From positions 248,001 through 312,000 of the forward strand of contig CATQJL010000359.1 in the NCBI GenBank assembly GCA_958299035.1: a stretch of 64,000 nt of DNA, in the 5' to 3' direction. Source of the stretch: Cylicocyclus nassatus. Taxonomy: Eukaryota > Nematoda > Chromadorea > Rhabditida > Strongylidae. The notes under the pieces were generated by a model. It saw only the letters and a list, made by a program, of their open reading frames with translations. It ran no database searches and was not told the DNA's origin. Made by a program: the position numbers and the translations under genes. Below are positions 29,279 through 39,432 of this stretch, piece after piece (position 1 is the stretch's first letter; each line of letters begins with the position of its first letter).

Positions 29279-29515
29279 GCCTAAGGCATACCTCGCGCGA
29301 TTTCGTCAAATCGCCACCTCCGCGGGATTGGCATTCTGCCAGATATTTGTAAGTCAACCGTGCGCGCATTCCAGACGCATAGGCACGTAGCTTCCGTAAG
29401 TTATAGTAAGAGCCCTAAGTCTGGCCCATGCAAATCGCGCTTACGACCAGTCATGAACAGTCGTTGCAGTGCCAGTTCCCGCAGCGTCTGGAATCGCGTG
29501 AGGTATGTCTTAGGC
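29279..29515. mobile_element. MITE in tRNA-Leu D-arm
   Basis: tRNA halves 29255-29278 and 29516-29580; private GCAAATCGCGC change. Confidence 0.85.
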
Positions 29516-29651
29516 CTAAGGCGCTGCGTTCAGGTCGCAGTCCTCTTCGGAGGGCGCAGGTTCGAATCCTGCGGATGACAGTGACTTTTATCAGTTGATG
29601 TGCAATGACATGTCGCCACGCCAAAGTTTTCCGCACTTACAGAAATGCCAT

Positions 29652-29735
29652 GTCATTCTGGCCGAGAGGTCTAAGGCGCTGCGTTCAGGTCGCAGTCCTC
29701 TTCGGAGGGCGCAGGTTCGAATCCTGCGGATGACA
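29652..29735 (+). tRNA. tRNA-Leu(CAG)
   Basis: Complete 84-nt copy; GAGAGG; T5 stop. Confidence 0.9.
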
Positions 29736-29806
29736 GAGATTTTTACCAGCTGATGTGCAATGACATATCGGCACGCCGAAGTTTTCCGCACTTACAGAAA
29801 TGCCAT

Positions 29807-29887
29807 GTCATTCTGGCCGAGAGGTCTAAGGCGCTGTCAGGTCGCAGTCCTCTTCGGAGGGCGCAGGTTCGAATCCTGCGGATGACA
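29807..29887 (+). pseudogene. tRNA-Leu pseudogene, anticodon arm deleted
   Basis: 81-nt class C copy; GCGGATTTTT spacer. Confidence 0.87.
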
Positions 29888-29983
29888 GCGGATTTTTACC
29901 AGCTGATGTGCAATGACATATCGCCACGCTAATGTTTTCCGCACTTACAGAAATGCCATGTCATTCTGGCCGAGTGGTCTAAG

Positions 29984-30220
29984 GTCTAAGGCATACCTCG
30001 CGCGACTTCGTCAAATCGCCACCTCCGCGGGATTGGCATTCTGCCAGATATTTGTAAGTCAACCGTGCGCGCATCCCAGACGCATAGGCACGTAGCTTCC
30101 GTAAGTTATAGTAAGAGCCTTAAGTCTGGCCCATGCAAAGCGCGCTTACGACCAGTCATGAACAGTCGTTGCAGTGCCAGTTCCCGCAGCGTCTAATATC
30201 GCGTGAGGTATGTCTTAGGC
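29984..30220. mobile_element. MITE in tRNA-Leu D-arm, GTCTAAGG end
   Basis: tRNA halves 29960-29983 and 30221-30285. Confidence 0.85.
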
Positions 30221-30357
30221 CTAAGGCGCTGCGTTCAGGTCGCAGTCCTCTTCGGAGGGCGCAGGTTCGAATCCTGCGGATGACAGCGATTTTTACCAGC
30301 TGATGTGCAATGACATATCGCCACGCCGAAGTTTTCCCGCACTTACAGAAATGCCAT

Positions 30358-30441
30358 GTCATTCTGGCCGAGTGGTCTAAGGCGCTGCGTTCAGGTCGCA
30401 GTCCTCTTCGGAGGGCGCAGGTTCGAATCCTGCGGATGACA
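30358..30441 (+). tRNA. tRNA-Leu(CAG)
   Basis: Complete 84-nt copy; GAGTGG; T4 stop. Confidence 0.9.
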
Positions 30442-30512
30442 GTGACTTTTATCAGCTGATGTGCAATGACATATCGCCACGCCAAAGTTTTCCGCACTTA
30501 CAGAAATTCCAT

Positions 30513-30593
30513 GTCATTCTGGCCGAGAGGTCTAAGGCGCTGTCAGGTCGCAGTCCTCTTCGGAGGGCGCAGGTTCGAATCCTGCGGATGACA
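30513..30593 (+). pseudogene. tRNA-Leu pseudogene, anticodon arm deleted
   Basis: 81-nt class C copy; leader AATTCCAT; T4 stop. Confidence 0.87.
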
Positions 30594-30664
30594 GTGACTT
30601 TTATCAGCTGATGTGCAATGACATATCGCCACGCCAAAGTTTTCCGCACTTACAGAAATGCCAT

Positions 30665-30745
30665 GTCATTCTGGCCGAGAGGTCTAAGGCGCTGTCAGGT
30701 CGCAGTCCTCTTCGGAGGGCGCAGGTTCGAATCCTGCGGATGACA
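30665..30745 (+). pseudogene. tRNA-Leu pseudogene, anticodon arm deleted
   Basis: 81-nt class C copy; GTGATTTTATC spacer. Confidence 0.87.
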
Positions 30746-30839
30746 GTGATTTTATCAGCTGATGTGCAATGACATGTCGCCACGCCAAAGTTTTCCGCAC
30801 TTACGGAAATGCCATGTCATTCTGGCCGAGTGGTCTAAG

Positions 30840-31076
30840 GCCTAAGGCATACCTCGCGCGATTTCGTCAAATCGCCACCTCCGCGGGATTGGCATTCTGC
30901 CAGATATTTGTAAGTCAACCGTGCGCGCATTCCAGACGCATAGGCACGTAGCTTCCGTAAGTTATAGTAAGAGCCCTAAGTCTGGCCCATGCAAAGCGCG
31001 CTTACGACCAGTCATGAACAGTCGTTGCAGTGCCAGTTCCCGCAGCGTCTGGAATCGCGTGAGGTATGTCTTAGGC
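30840..31076. mobile_element. MITE in tRNA-Leu D-arm
   Basis: tRNA halves 30816-30839 and 31077-31141. Confidence 0.85.
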
Positions 31077-31213
31077 CTAAGGCGCTGCGTTCAGGTCGCA
31101 GTCCTCTTCGGAGGGCGCAGGTTCGAATCCTGCGGATGACAGCGATTTTTACCAGCTGATGTGCAATGACATATCGCCACGCCGAAGTTTTCCCGCACTT
31201 ACAGAAATGCCAT

Positions 31214-31297
31214 GTCATTCTGGCCGAGTGGTCTAAGGCGCTGCGTTCAGGTCGCAGTCCTCTTCGGAGGGCGCAGGTTCGAATCCTGCGGATGACA
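31214..31297 (+). tRNA. tRNA-Leu(CAG)
   Basis: Complete 84-nt copy; GAGTGG; T4 stop. Confidence 0.9.
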
Positions 31298-31368
31298 GTG
31301 ACTTTTATCAGCTGATGTGCAATGACATATCGCCACGCCAAAGTTTTCCGCACTTACAGAAATTCCAT

Positions 31369-31449
31369 GTCATTCTGGCCGAGAGGTCTAAGGCGCTGTC
31401 AGGTCGCAGTCCTCTTCGGAGGGCGCAGGTTCGAATCCTGCGGATGACA
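31369..31449 (+). pseudogene. tRNA-Leu pseudogene, anticodon arm deleted
   Basis: 81-nt class C copy; leader AATTCCAT; T4 stop. Confidence 0.87.
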
Positions 31450-31520
31450 GTGACTTTTATCAGCTGATGTGCAATGACATATCGCCACGCCAAAGTTTTC
31501 CGCACTTACAGAAATGCCAT

Positions 31521-31601
31521 GTCATTCTGGCCGAGAGGTCTAAGGCGCTGTCAGGTCGCAGTCCTCTTCGGAGGGCGCAGGTTCGAATCCTGCGGATGAC
31601 A
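31521..31601 (+). pseudogene. tRNA-Leu pseudogene, anticodon arm deleted
   Basis: 81-nt class C copy; GTGATTTTATC spacer. Confidence 0.87.
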
Positions 31602-31695
31602 GTGATTTTATCAGCTGATGTGCAATGACATGTCGCCACGCCAAAGTTTTCCGCACTTACGGAAATGCCATGTCATTCTGGCCGAGTGGTCTAAG

Positions 31696-31932
31696 GCCTA
31701 AGGCATACCTCGCGCGATTTCGTCAAATCGCCACCTCCGCGGGATTGGCATTCTGCCAGATATTTGTAAGTCAACCGTGCGCGCATTCCAGACGCATAGG
31801 CACGTAGCTTCCGTAAGTTATAGTAAGAGCCCTAAGTCTGGCCCATGCAAAGCGCGCTTACGACCAGTCATGAACAGTCGTTGCAGTGCCAGTTCCCGCA
31901 GCGTCTGGAATCGCGTGAGGTATGTCTTAGGC
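31696..31932. mobile_element. MITE in tRNA-Leu D-arm
   Basis: tRNA halves 31672-31695 and 31933-31997. Confidence 0.85.
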
Positions 31933-32068
31933 CTAAGGCGCTGCGTTCAGGTCGCAGTCCTCTTCGGAGGGCGCAGGTTCGAATCCTGCGGATGACAGTG
32001 ACTTTTATCAGTTGATGTGCAATGACATGTCGCCACGCCAAAGTTTTCCGCACTTACAGAAATGCCAT

Positions 32069-32152
32069 GTCATTCTGGCCGAGAGGTCTAAGGCGCTGCG
32101 TTCAGGTCGTAGTCCTCTTCGGAGGGCGCAGGTTCGAATCCTGCGGATGACA
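32069..32152 (+). tRNA. tRNA-Leu(CAG)
   Basis: 84-nt copy with CGTAG in the anticodon stem (G29-T41 wobble); GAGAGG; T5 stop. Confidence 0.87.
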
Positions 32153-32223
32153 GAGATTTTTACCAGCTGATGTGCAATGACATATCGGCACGCCGAAGTT
32201 TTCCGCACTTACAGAAATGCCAT

Positions 32224-32304
32224 GTCATTCTGGCCGAGAGGTCTAAGGCGCTGTCAGGTCGCAGTCCTCTTCGGAGGGCGCAGGTTCGAATCCTGCGGAT
32301 GACA
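32224..32304 (+). pseudogene. tRNA-Leu pseudogene, anticodon arm deleted
   Basis: 81-nt class C copy; GCGGATTTTT spacer. Confidence 0.87.
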
Positions 32305-32400
32305 GCGGATTTTTACCAGCTGATGTGCAATGACATATCGCCACGCTAATGTTTTCCGCACTTACAGAAATGCCATGTCATTCTGGCCGAGTGGTCTAAG

Positions 32401-32637
32401 GTCTAAGGCATACCTCGCGCGACTTCGTCAAATCGCCACCTCCGCGGGATTGGCATTCTGCCAGATATTTGTAAGTCAACCGTGCGCGCATCCCAGACGC
32501 ATAGGCACGTAGCTTCCGTAAGTTATAGTAAGAGCCTTAAGTCTGGCCCATGCAAAGCGCGCTTACGACCAGTCATGAACAGTCGTTGCAGTGCCAGTTC
32601 CCGCAGCGTCTAATATCGCGTGAGGTATGTCTTAGGC
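32401..32637. mobile_element. MITE in tRNA-Leu D-arm, GTCTAAGG end
   Basis: tRNA halves 32377-32400 and 32638-32702. Confidence 0.85.
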
Positions 32638-32774
32638 CTAAGGCGCTGCGTTCAGGTCGCAGTCCTCTTCGGAGGGCGCAGGTTCGAATCCTGCGGATGA
32701 CAGCGATTTTTACCAGCTGATGTGCAATGACATATCGCCACGCCGAAGTTTTCCCGCACTTACAGAAATGCCAT

Positions 32775-32858
32775 GTCATTCTGGCCGAGTGGTCTAAGGC
32801 GCTGCGTTCAGGTCGCAGTCCTCTTCGGAGGGCGCAGGTTCGAATCCTGCGGATGACA
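32775..32858 (+). tRNA. tRNA-Leu(CAG)
   Basis: Complete 84-nt copy; GAGTGG; T4 stop. Confidence 0.9.
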
Positions 32859-32953
32859 GTGACTTTTATCAGCTGATGTGCAATGACATATCGCCACGCC
32901 AAAGTTTTCCGCACTTACAGAAATGCCATGTCATTCTGGCCGAGTGGTCTAAG

Positions 32954-33190
32954 GTCTAAGGCATACCTCGCGCGACTTCGTCAAATCGCCACCTACGCGG
33001 GATTGGCATTCTGCCAGATATTTGTAAGTCAACCGTGCGCGCATCCCAGACGCATAGGCACGTAGCTTCCGTAAAATATAGTAAGAGCCCTAAGTCTGGC
33101 CCATGCAAAGCGCGCTTACGACCAGTCATGAACAGTCGTTGCAGTGCCAGTTCCCGCAGCGTCTAATATCGCGTGAGGTATGTCTTAGGC
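32954..33190. mobile_element. MITE in tRNA-Leu D-arm, GTAAAATATAG subtype
   Basis: tRNA halves 32930-32953 and 33191-33255. It combines the GTCTAAGG end with CTACGCGGG and GTAAAATATAG. Confidence 0.85.
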
Positions 33191-33326
33191 CTAAGGCGCT
33201 GCGTTCAGGTCGCAGTCCTCTTCGGAGGGCGCAGGTTCGAATCCTGCGGATGACAGTGACTTTTATCAGTTGATGTGCAATGACATGTCGCCACGCCAAA
33301 GTTTTCCGCACTTACAGAAATGCCAT

Positions 33327-33410
33327 GTCATTCTGGCCGAGAGGTCTAAGGCGCTGCGTTCAGGTCGCAGTCCTCTTCGGAGGGCGCAGGTTCGAATCCT
33401 GCGGATGACA
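33327..33410 (+). tRNA. tRNA-Leu(CAG)
   Basis: Complete 84-nt copy; GAGAGG; T5 stop. Confidence 0.9.
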
Positions 33411-33481
33411 GAGATTTTTACCAGCTGATGTGCAATGACATATCGGCACGCCGAAGTTTTCCGCACTTACAGAAATGCCAT

Positions 33482-33562
33482 GTCATTCTGGCCGAGAGGT
33501 CTAAGGCGCTGTCAGGTCGCAGTCCTCTTCGGAGGGCGCAGGTTCGAATCCTGCGGATGACA
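33482..33562 (+). pseudogene. tRNA-Leu pseudogene, anticodon arm deleted
   Basis: 81-nt class C copy; GCGGATTTTT spacer. Confidence 0.87.
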
Positions 33563-33658
33563 GCGGATTTTTACCAGCTGATGTGCAATGACATATCGCC
33601 ACGCTAATGTTTTCCGCACTTACAGAAATGCCATGTCATTCTGGCCGAGTGGTCTAAG

Positions 33659-33895
33659 GTCTAAGGCATACCTCGCGCGACTTCGTCAAATCGCCACCTC
33701 CGCGGGATTGGCATTCTGCCAGATATTTGTAAGTCAACCGTGCGCGCATCCCAGACGCATAGGCACGTAGCTTCCGTAAGTTATAGTAAGAGCCTTAAGT
33801 CTGGCCCATGCAAAGCGCGCTTACGACCAGTCATGAACAGTCGTTGCAGTGCCAGTTCCCGCAGCGTCTAATATCGCGTGAGGTATGTCTTAGGC
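33659..33895. mobile_element. MITE in tRNA-Leu D-arm, GTCTAAGG end
   Basis: tRNA halves 33635-33658 and 33896-33960. Confidence 0.85.
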
Positions 33896-34032
33896 CTAAG
33901 GCGCTGCGTTCAGGTCGCAGTCCTCTTCGGAGGGCGCAGGTTCGAATCCTGCGGATGACAGCGATTTTTACCAGCTGATGTGCAATGACATATCGCCACG
34001 CCGAAGTTTTCCCGCACTTACAGAAATGCCAT

Positions 34033-34116
34033 GTCATTCTGGCCGAGTGGTCTAAGGCGCTGCGTTCAGGTCGCAGTCCTCTTCGGAGGGCGCAGGTTCG
34101 AATCCTGCGGATGACA
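34033..34116 (+). tRNA. tRNA-Leu(CAG)
   Basis: Complete 84-nt copy; GAGTGG; T4 stop. Confidence 0.9.
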
Positions 34117-34211
34117 GTGACTTTTATCAGCTGATGTGCAATGACATATCGCCACGCCAAAGTTTTCCGCACTTACAGAAATGCCATGTCATTCTGGCCG
34201 AGTGGTCTAAG

Positions 34212-34448
34212 GCCTAAGGCATACCTCGCGCGATTTCGTCAAATCGCCACCTACGCGGGATTGGCATTCTGCCAGATATTTGTAAGTCAACCGTGCGCGC
34301 ATCCCAGACGCATAGGCACGTAGCTTCCGTAAAATATAGTAAGAGCCCTAAGTCTGGCCCATGCAAAGCGCGCTTACGACCAGTCATGAACAGTCGTTGC
34401 AGTGCCAGTTCCCGCAGCGTCTAATATCGCGTGAGGTATGTCTTAGGC
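34212..34448. mobile_element. MITE in tRNA-Leu D-arm, GTAAAATATAG subtype
   Basis: tRNA halves 34188-34211 and 34449-34513. Confidence 0.85.
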
Positions 34449-34584
34449 CTAAGGCGCTGCGTTCAGGTCGCAGTCCTCTTCGGAGGGCGCAGGTTCGAAT
34501 CCTGCGGATGACAGTGACTTTTATCAGTTGATGTGCAATGACATGTCGCCACGCCAAAGTTTTCCGCACTTACAGAAATGCCAT

Positions 34585-34668
34585 GTCATTCTGGCCGAGA
34601 GGTCTAAGGCGCTGCGTTCAGGTCGCAGTCCTCTTCGGAGGGCGCAGGTTCGAATCCTGCGGATGACA
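34585..34668 (+). tRNA. tRNA-Leu(CAG)
   Basis: Complete 84-nt copy; GAGAGG; T5 stop. Confidence 0.9.
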
Positions 34669-34739
34669 GAGATTTTTACCAGCTGATGTGCAATGACATA
34701 TCGGCACGCCGAAGTTTTCCGCACTTACAGAAATGCCAT

Positions 34740-34820
34740 GTCATTCTGGCCGAGAGGTCTAAGGCGCTGTCAGGTCGCAGTCCTCTTCGGAGGGCGCAGG
34801 TTCGAATCCTGCGGATGACA
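34740..34820 (+). pseudogene. tRNA-Leu pseudogene, anticodon arm deleted
   Basis: 81-nt class C copy; 73-bp spacer. Confidence 0.87.
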
Positions 34821-34893
34821 GCGGATTTTTACCAGCTGATGTGCAATGACATATCGCCACGCCGAAGTTTTCCCGCACTTACAGAAATGCCAT

Positions 34894-34977
34894 GTCATTC
34901 TGGCCGAGTGGTCTAAGGCGCTGCGTTCAGGTCGCAGTCCTCTTCGGAGGGCGCAGGTTCGAATCCTGCGGATGACA
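34894..34977 (+). tRNA. tRNA-Leu(CAG)
   Basis: Complete 84-nt copy; GAGTGG; T5 stop. Confidence 0.9.
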
Positions 34978-35048
34978 GCGATTTTTACCAGCTGATGTGC
35001 AATGACATATCGGCACGCCGAAGTTTTCCGCACTTACAGAAATGCCAT

Positions 35049-35132
35049 GTCATTCTGGCCGAGTGGTCTAAGGCGCTGCGTTCAGGTCGCAGTCCTCTTC
35101 GGAGGGCGCAGGTTCGAATCCTGCGGATGACA
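35049..35132 (+). tRNA. tRNA-Leu(CAG)
   Basis: Complete 84-nt copy; GAGTGG; T4 stop. Confidence 0.9.
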
Positions 35133-35227
35133 GTGACTTTTATCAGCTGATGTGCAATGACATGTCGCCACGCCAAAGTTTTCCGCACTTACAGAAATGC
35201 CATGTCATTCTGGCCGAGTGGTCTAAG

Positions 35228-35464
35228 GCCTAAGGCATACCTCGCGCGATTTCGTCAAATCGCCACCTCCGCGGGATTGGCATTCTGCCAGATATTTGTA
35301 AGTCAACCGTGCGCGCATTCCAGACGCATAGGCACGTAGCTTCCGTAAGTTATAGTAAGAGCCCTAAGTCTGGCCCATGCAAAGCGCGCTTACGACCAGT
35401 CATGAACAGTCGTTGCAATGCCAGTTCCCGCAGCGTCTGGAATCGCGTGAGGTATGTCTTAGGC
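35228..35464. mobile_element. MITE in tRNA-Leu D-arm
   Basis: tRNA halves 35204-35227 and 35465-35529; GTATGAC acceptor. Confidence 0.85.
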
Positions 35465-35600
35465 CTAAGGCGCTGCGTTCAGGTCGCAGTCCTCTTCGGA
35501 GGGCGCAGGTTCGAATCCTGCGTATGACAGAGATTTTTACCAGCTGATGTGCAATGACATATCGGCACGCCGAAGTTTTCCGCACTTACAGAGATGCCAT

Positions 35601-35684
35601 GTCATTCTGGCCGAGTGGTCTAAGGCGCTGCGTTCAGGTCGCAGTCCTCTTCGGAGGGCGCAGGTTCGAATCCTGCGGATGACA
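35601..35684 (+). tRNA. tRNA-Leu(CAG)
   Basis: Complete 84-nt copy; GAGTGG; T4 stop. Confidence 0.9.
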
Positions 35685-35779
35685 GTGACTTTTATCAGCT
35701 GATGTGCAATGACATATCGCCACGCCAAAGTTTTCCGCACTTACAGAAATGCCATGTCATTCTGGCCGAGTGGTCTAAG

Positions 35780-36016
35780 GCCTAAGGCATACCTCGCGCG
35801 ATTTCGTCAAATCGCCACCTACGCGGGATTGGCATTCTGCCAGATATTTGTAAGTCAACCGTGCGCGCATCCCAGACGCATAGGCACGTAGCTTCCGTAA
35901 AATATAGTAAGAGCCCTAAGTCTGGCCCATGCAAAGCGCGCTTACGACCAGTCATGAACAGTCGTTGCAGTGCCAGTTCCCGCAGCGTCTAATATCGCGT
36001 GAGGTATGTCTTAGGC
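35780..36016. mobile_element. MITE in tRNA-Leu D-arm, GTAAAATATAG subtype
   Basis: tRNA halves 35756-35779 and 36017-36081. Confidence 0.85.
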
Positions 36017-36152
36017 CTAAGGCGCTGCGTTCAGGTCGCAGTCCTCTTCGGAGGGCGCAGGTTCGAATCCTGCGGATGACAGTGACTTTTATCAGTTGAT
36101 GTGCAATGACATGTCGCCACGCCAAAGTTTTCCGCACTTACAGAAATGCCAT

Positions 36153-36236
36153 GTCATTCTGGCCGAGAGGTCTAAGGCGCTGCGTTCAGGTCGCAGTCCT
36201 CTTCGGAGGGCGCAGGTTCGAATCCTGCGGATGACA
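36153..36236 (+). tRNA. tRNA-Leu(CAG)
   Basis: Complete 84-nt copy; GAGAGG; T5 stop. Confidence 0.9.
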
Positions 36237-36307
36237 GAGATTTTTACCAGCTGATGTGCAATGACATATCGGCACGCCGAAGTTTTCCGCACTTACAGAA
36301 ATGCCAT

Positions 36308-36388
36308 GTCATTCTGGCCGAGAGGTCTAAGGCGCTGTCAGGTCGCAGTCCTCTTCGGAGGGCGCAGGTTCGAATCCTGCGGATGACA
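36308..36388 (+). pseudogene. tRNA-Leu pseudogene, anticodon arm deleted
   Basis: 81-nt class C copy; 73-bp spacer. Confidence 0.87.
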
Positions 36389-36461
36389 GCGGATTTTTAC
36401 CAGCTGATGTGCAATGACATATCGCCACGCCGAAGTTTTCCCGCACTTACAGAAATGCCAT

Positions 36462-36545
36462 GTCATTCTGGCCGAGTGGTCTAAGGCGCTGCGTTCAGGT
36501 CGCAGTCCTCTTCGGAGGGCGCAGGTTCGAATCCTGCGGATGACA
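36462..36545 (+). tRNA. tRNA-Leu(CAG)
   Basis: Complete 84-nt copy; GAGTGG; T5 stop. Confidence 0.9.
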
Positions 36546-36616
36546 GCGATTTTTACCAGCTGATGTGCAATGACATATCGGCACGCCGAAGTTTTCCGCA
36601 CTTACAGAAATGCCAT

Positions 36617-36700
36617 GTCATTCTGGCCGAGTGGTCTAAGGCGCTGCGTTCAGGTCGCAGTCCTCTTCGGAGGGCGCAGGTTCGAATCCTGCGGATGACA
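36617..36700 (+). tRNA. tRNA-Leu(CAG)
   Basis: Complete 84-nt copy; GAGTGG; T4 stop. Confidence 0.9.
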
Positions 36701-36795
36701 GTGACTTTTATCAGCTGATGTGCAATGACATGTCGCCACGCCAAAGTTTTCCGCACTTACAGAAATGCCATGTCATTCTGGCCGAGTGGTCTAAG

Positions 36796-37032
36796 GCCTA
36801 AGGCATACCTCGCGCGATTTCGTCAAATCGCCACCTCCGCGGGATTGGCATTCTGCCAGATATTTGTAAGTCAACCGTGCGCGCATTCCAGACGCATAGG
36901 CACGTAGCTTCCGTAAGTTATAGTAAGAGCCCTAAGTCTGGCCCATGCAAAGCGCGCTTACGACCAGTCATGAACAGTCGTTGCAATGCCAGTTCCCGCA
37001 GCGTCTGGAATCGCGTGAGGTATGTCTTAGGC
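36796..37032. mobile_element. MITE in tRNA-Leu D-arm
   Basis: tRNA halves 36772-36795 and 37033-37097; GTATGAC acceptor. Confidence 0.85.
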
Positions 37033-37168
37033 CTAAGGCGCTGCGTTCAGGTCGCAGTCCTCTTCGGAGGGCGCAGGTTCGAATCCTGCGTATGACAGAG
37101 ATTTTTACCAGCTGATGTGCAATGACATATCGGCACGCCGAAGTTTTCCGCACTTACAGAGATGCCAT

Positions 37169-37252
37169 GTCATTCTGGCCGAGTGGTCTAAGGCGCTGCG
37201 TTCAGGTCGCAGTCCTCTTCGGAGGGCGCAGGTTCGAATCCTGCGGATGACA
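37169..37252 (+). tRNA. tRNA-Leu(CAG)
   Basis: Complete 84-nt copy; GAGTGG; T4 stop. Confidence 0.9.
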
Positions 37253-37323
37253 GTGACTTTTATCAGCTGATGTGCAATGACATGTCGCCACGCCAAAGTT
37301 TTCCGCACTTACAGAAATGCCAT

Positions 37324-37404
37324 GTCATTCTGGCCGAGAGGTCTAAGGCGCTGTCAGGTCGCAGTCCTCTTCGGAGGGCGCAGGTTCGAATCCTGCGGAT
37401 GACA
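37324..37404 (+). pseudogene. tRNA-Leu pseudogene, anticodon arm deleted
   Basis: 81-nt class C copy, first of three; T4 stop. Confidence 0.87.
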
Positions 37405-37475
37405 GTGACTTTTATCAGCTGATGTGCAATGACATATCGCCACGCCAAAGTTTTCCGCACTTACAGAAATGCCAT

Positions 37476-37556
37476 GTCATTCTGGCCGAGAGGTCTAAGG
37501 CGCTGTCAGGTCGCAGTCCTCTTCGGAGGGCGCAGGTTCGAATCCTGCGGATGACA
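37476..37556 (+). pseudogene. tRNA-Leu pseudogene, anticodon arm deleted
   Basis: 81-nt class C copy; T4 stop. Confidence 0.87.
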
Positions 37557-37627
37557 GTGACTTTTATCAGCTGATGTGCAATGACATATCGCCACGCCAA
37601 AGTTTTCCGCACTTACAGAAATGCCAT

Positions 37628-37708
37628 GTCATTCTGGCCGAGAGGTCTAAGGCGCTGTCAGGTCGCAGTCCTCTTCGGAGGGCGCAGGTTCGAATCCTGC
37701 GGATGACA
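37628..37708 (+). pseudogene. tRNA-Leu pseudogene, anticodon arm deleted
   Basis: 81-nt class C copy; GTGATTTTATC spacer. Confidence 0.87.
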
Positions 37709-37802
37709 GTGATTTTATCAGCTGATGTGCAATGACATGTCGCCACGCCAAAGTTTTCCGCACTTACGGAAATGCCATGTCATTCTGGCCGAGTGGTCTA
37801 AG

Positions 37803-38039
37803 GCCTAAGGCATACCTCGCGCGATTTCGTCAAATCGCCACCTCCGCGGGATTGGCATTCTGCCAGATATTTGTAAGTCAACCGTGCGCGCATTCCAGAC
37901 GCATAGGCACGTAGCTTCCGTAAGTTATAGTAAGAGCCCTAAGTCTGGCCCATGCAAAGCGCGCTTACGACCAGTCATGAACAGTCGTTGCAGTGCCAGT
38001 TCCCGCAGCGTCTGGAATCGCGTGAGGTATGTCTTAGGC
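37803..38039. mobile_element. MITE in tRNA-Leu D-arm
   Basis: tRNA halves 37779-37802 and 38040-38104. Confidence 0.85.
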
Positions 38040-38175
38040 CTAAGGCGCTGCGTTCAGGTCGCAGTCCTCTTCGGAGGGCGCAGGTTCGAATCCTGCGGAT
38101 GACAGTGACTTTTATCAGTTGATGTGCAATGACATGTCGCCACGCCAAAGTTTTCCGCACTTACAGAAATGCCAT

Positions 38176-38259
38176 GTCATTCTGGCCGAGAGGTCTAAGG
38201 CGCTGCGTTCAGGTCGCGGTCCTCTTCGGAGGGCGCAGGTTCGAATCCTGCGGATGACA
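38176..38259 (+). tRNA. tRNA-Leu(CAG)
   Basis: 84-nt copy with CGCGG in the anticodon stem (T28-G42 wobble); GAGAGG; T5 stop. Confidence 0.87.
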
Positions 38260-38330
38260 GAGATTTTTACCAGCTGATGTGCAATGATATATCGGCACGC
38301 CGAAGTTTTCCGCACTTACAGAAATGCCAT

Positions 38331-38411
38331 GTCATTCTGGCCGAGAGGTCTAAGGCGCTGTCAGGTCGCAGTCCTCTTCGGAGGGCGCAGGTTCGAATCC
38401 TGCGGATGACA
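38331..38411 (+). pseudogene. tRNA-Leu pseudogene, anticodon arm deleted
   Basis: Last class C copy of the window; 81 nt; T4 stop. Confidence 0.87.
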
Positions 38412-38506
38412 GTGACTTTTATCAGCTGATGTGCAATGACATATCGCCACGCCAAAGTTTTCCGCACTTACAGAAATGCCATGTCATTCTGGCCGAGTGG
38501 TCTAAG

Positions 38507-38743
38507 GCCTAAGGCATACCTCGCGCGATTTCGTCAAATCGCCACCTACGCGGGATTGGCATTCTGCCAGATATTTGTAAGTCAACCGTGCGCGCATCCC
38601 AGACGCATAGGCACGTAGCTTCCGTAAAATATAGTAAGAGCCCTAAGTCTGGCCCATGCAAAGCGCGCTTACGACCAGTCATGAACAGTCGTTGCAGTGC
38701 CAGTTCCCGCAGCGTCTAATATCGCGTGAGGTATGTCTTAGGC
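38507..38743. mobile_element. MITE in tRNA-Leu D-arm, GTAAAATATAG subtype
   Basis: tRNA halves 38483-38506 and 38744-38808. Confidence 0.85.
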
Positions 38744-38880
38744 CTAAGGCGCTGCGTTCAGGTCGCAGTCCTCTTCGGAGGGCGCAGGTTCGAATCCTGC
38801 GGATGACAGCGATTTTTACCAGCTGATGTGCAATGACATATCGCCACGCCGAAGTTTTCCCGCACTTACAGAAATGCCAT

Positions 38881-38964
38881 GTCATTCTGGCCGAGTGGTC
38901 TAAGGCGCTGCGTTCAGGTCGCAGTCCTCTTCGGAGGGCGCAGGTTCGAATCCTGCGGATGACA
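38881..38964 (+). tRNA. tRNA-Leu(CAG)
   Basis: Complete 84-nt copy; T4 stop. Confidence 0.9.
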
Positions 38965-39059
38965 GTGACTTTTATCAGCTGATGTGCAATGACATATCGC
39001 CACGCCAAAGTTTTCCGCACTTACAGAAATGCCATGTCATTCTGGCCGAGTGGTCTAAG

Positions 39060-39296
39060 GCCTAAGGCATACCTCGCGCGATTTCGTCAAATCGCCACCT
39101 ACGCGGGATTGGCATTCTGCCAGATATTTGTAAGTCAATCGTGCGCGCATCCCAGACGCATAGGCACGTAGCTTCCGTAAAATATAGTAAGAGCCCTAAG
39201 TCTGGCCCATGCAAAGCGCGCTTACGACCAGTCATGAACAGTCGTTGCAGTGCCAGTTCCCGCAGCGTCTAATATCGCGTGAGGTATGTCTTAGGC
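39060..39296. mobile_element. MITE in tRNA-Leu D-arm, GTAAAATATAG subtype
   Basis: tRNA halves 39036-39059 and 39297-39361. Confidence 0.85.
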
Positions 39297-39432
39297 CTAA
39301 GGCGCTGCGTTCAGGTCGCAGTCCTCTTCGGAGGGCGCAGGTTCGAATCCTGCGGATGACAGTGACTTTTATCAGCTGATGTGCAATGACATATCGCCAC
39401 GCCAAAGTTTTCCGCACTTACAGAAATGCCAT

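Larger units (their letters stand above)
24427..32376 (+). repeat. About 3.8-kb higher-order repeat, two diverged copies
   Basis: Distances between successive split units are 1007, 705, 856, 548, 705 from 24427 and 1007, 705, 856, 856, 705 from 28248. The second copy differs by a 548-to-856 bp block replacement, as unequal exchange or conversion would give. Confidence 0.75.
34188..37323 (+). repeat. 1568-bp higher-order repeat, two copies
   Basis: Blocks 34188-35755 and 35756-37323 share the order split, A, C, A, A, split, A. The first split unit of each has the GTAAAATATAG variant of the MITE. Confidence 0.88.
15018..38411 (+). repeat. Array zone 2: classes A, C and D
   Basis: This zone holds all 41 copies with the 3-nt anticodon-arm deletion. 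All of them carry the AGAGG form of the D-loop. Class B is absent. Spacer length variants (plus or minus 1 nt, and minus 8 nt at 19.6-20.3 kb) cluster here. Confidence 0.85.
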
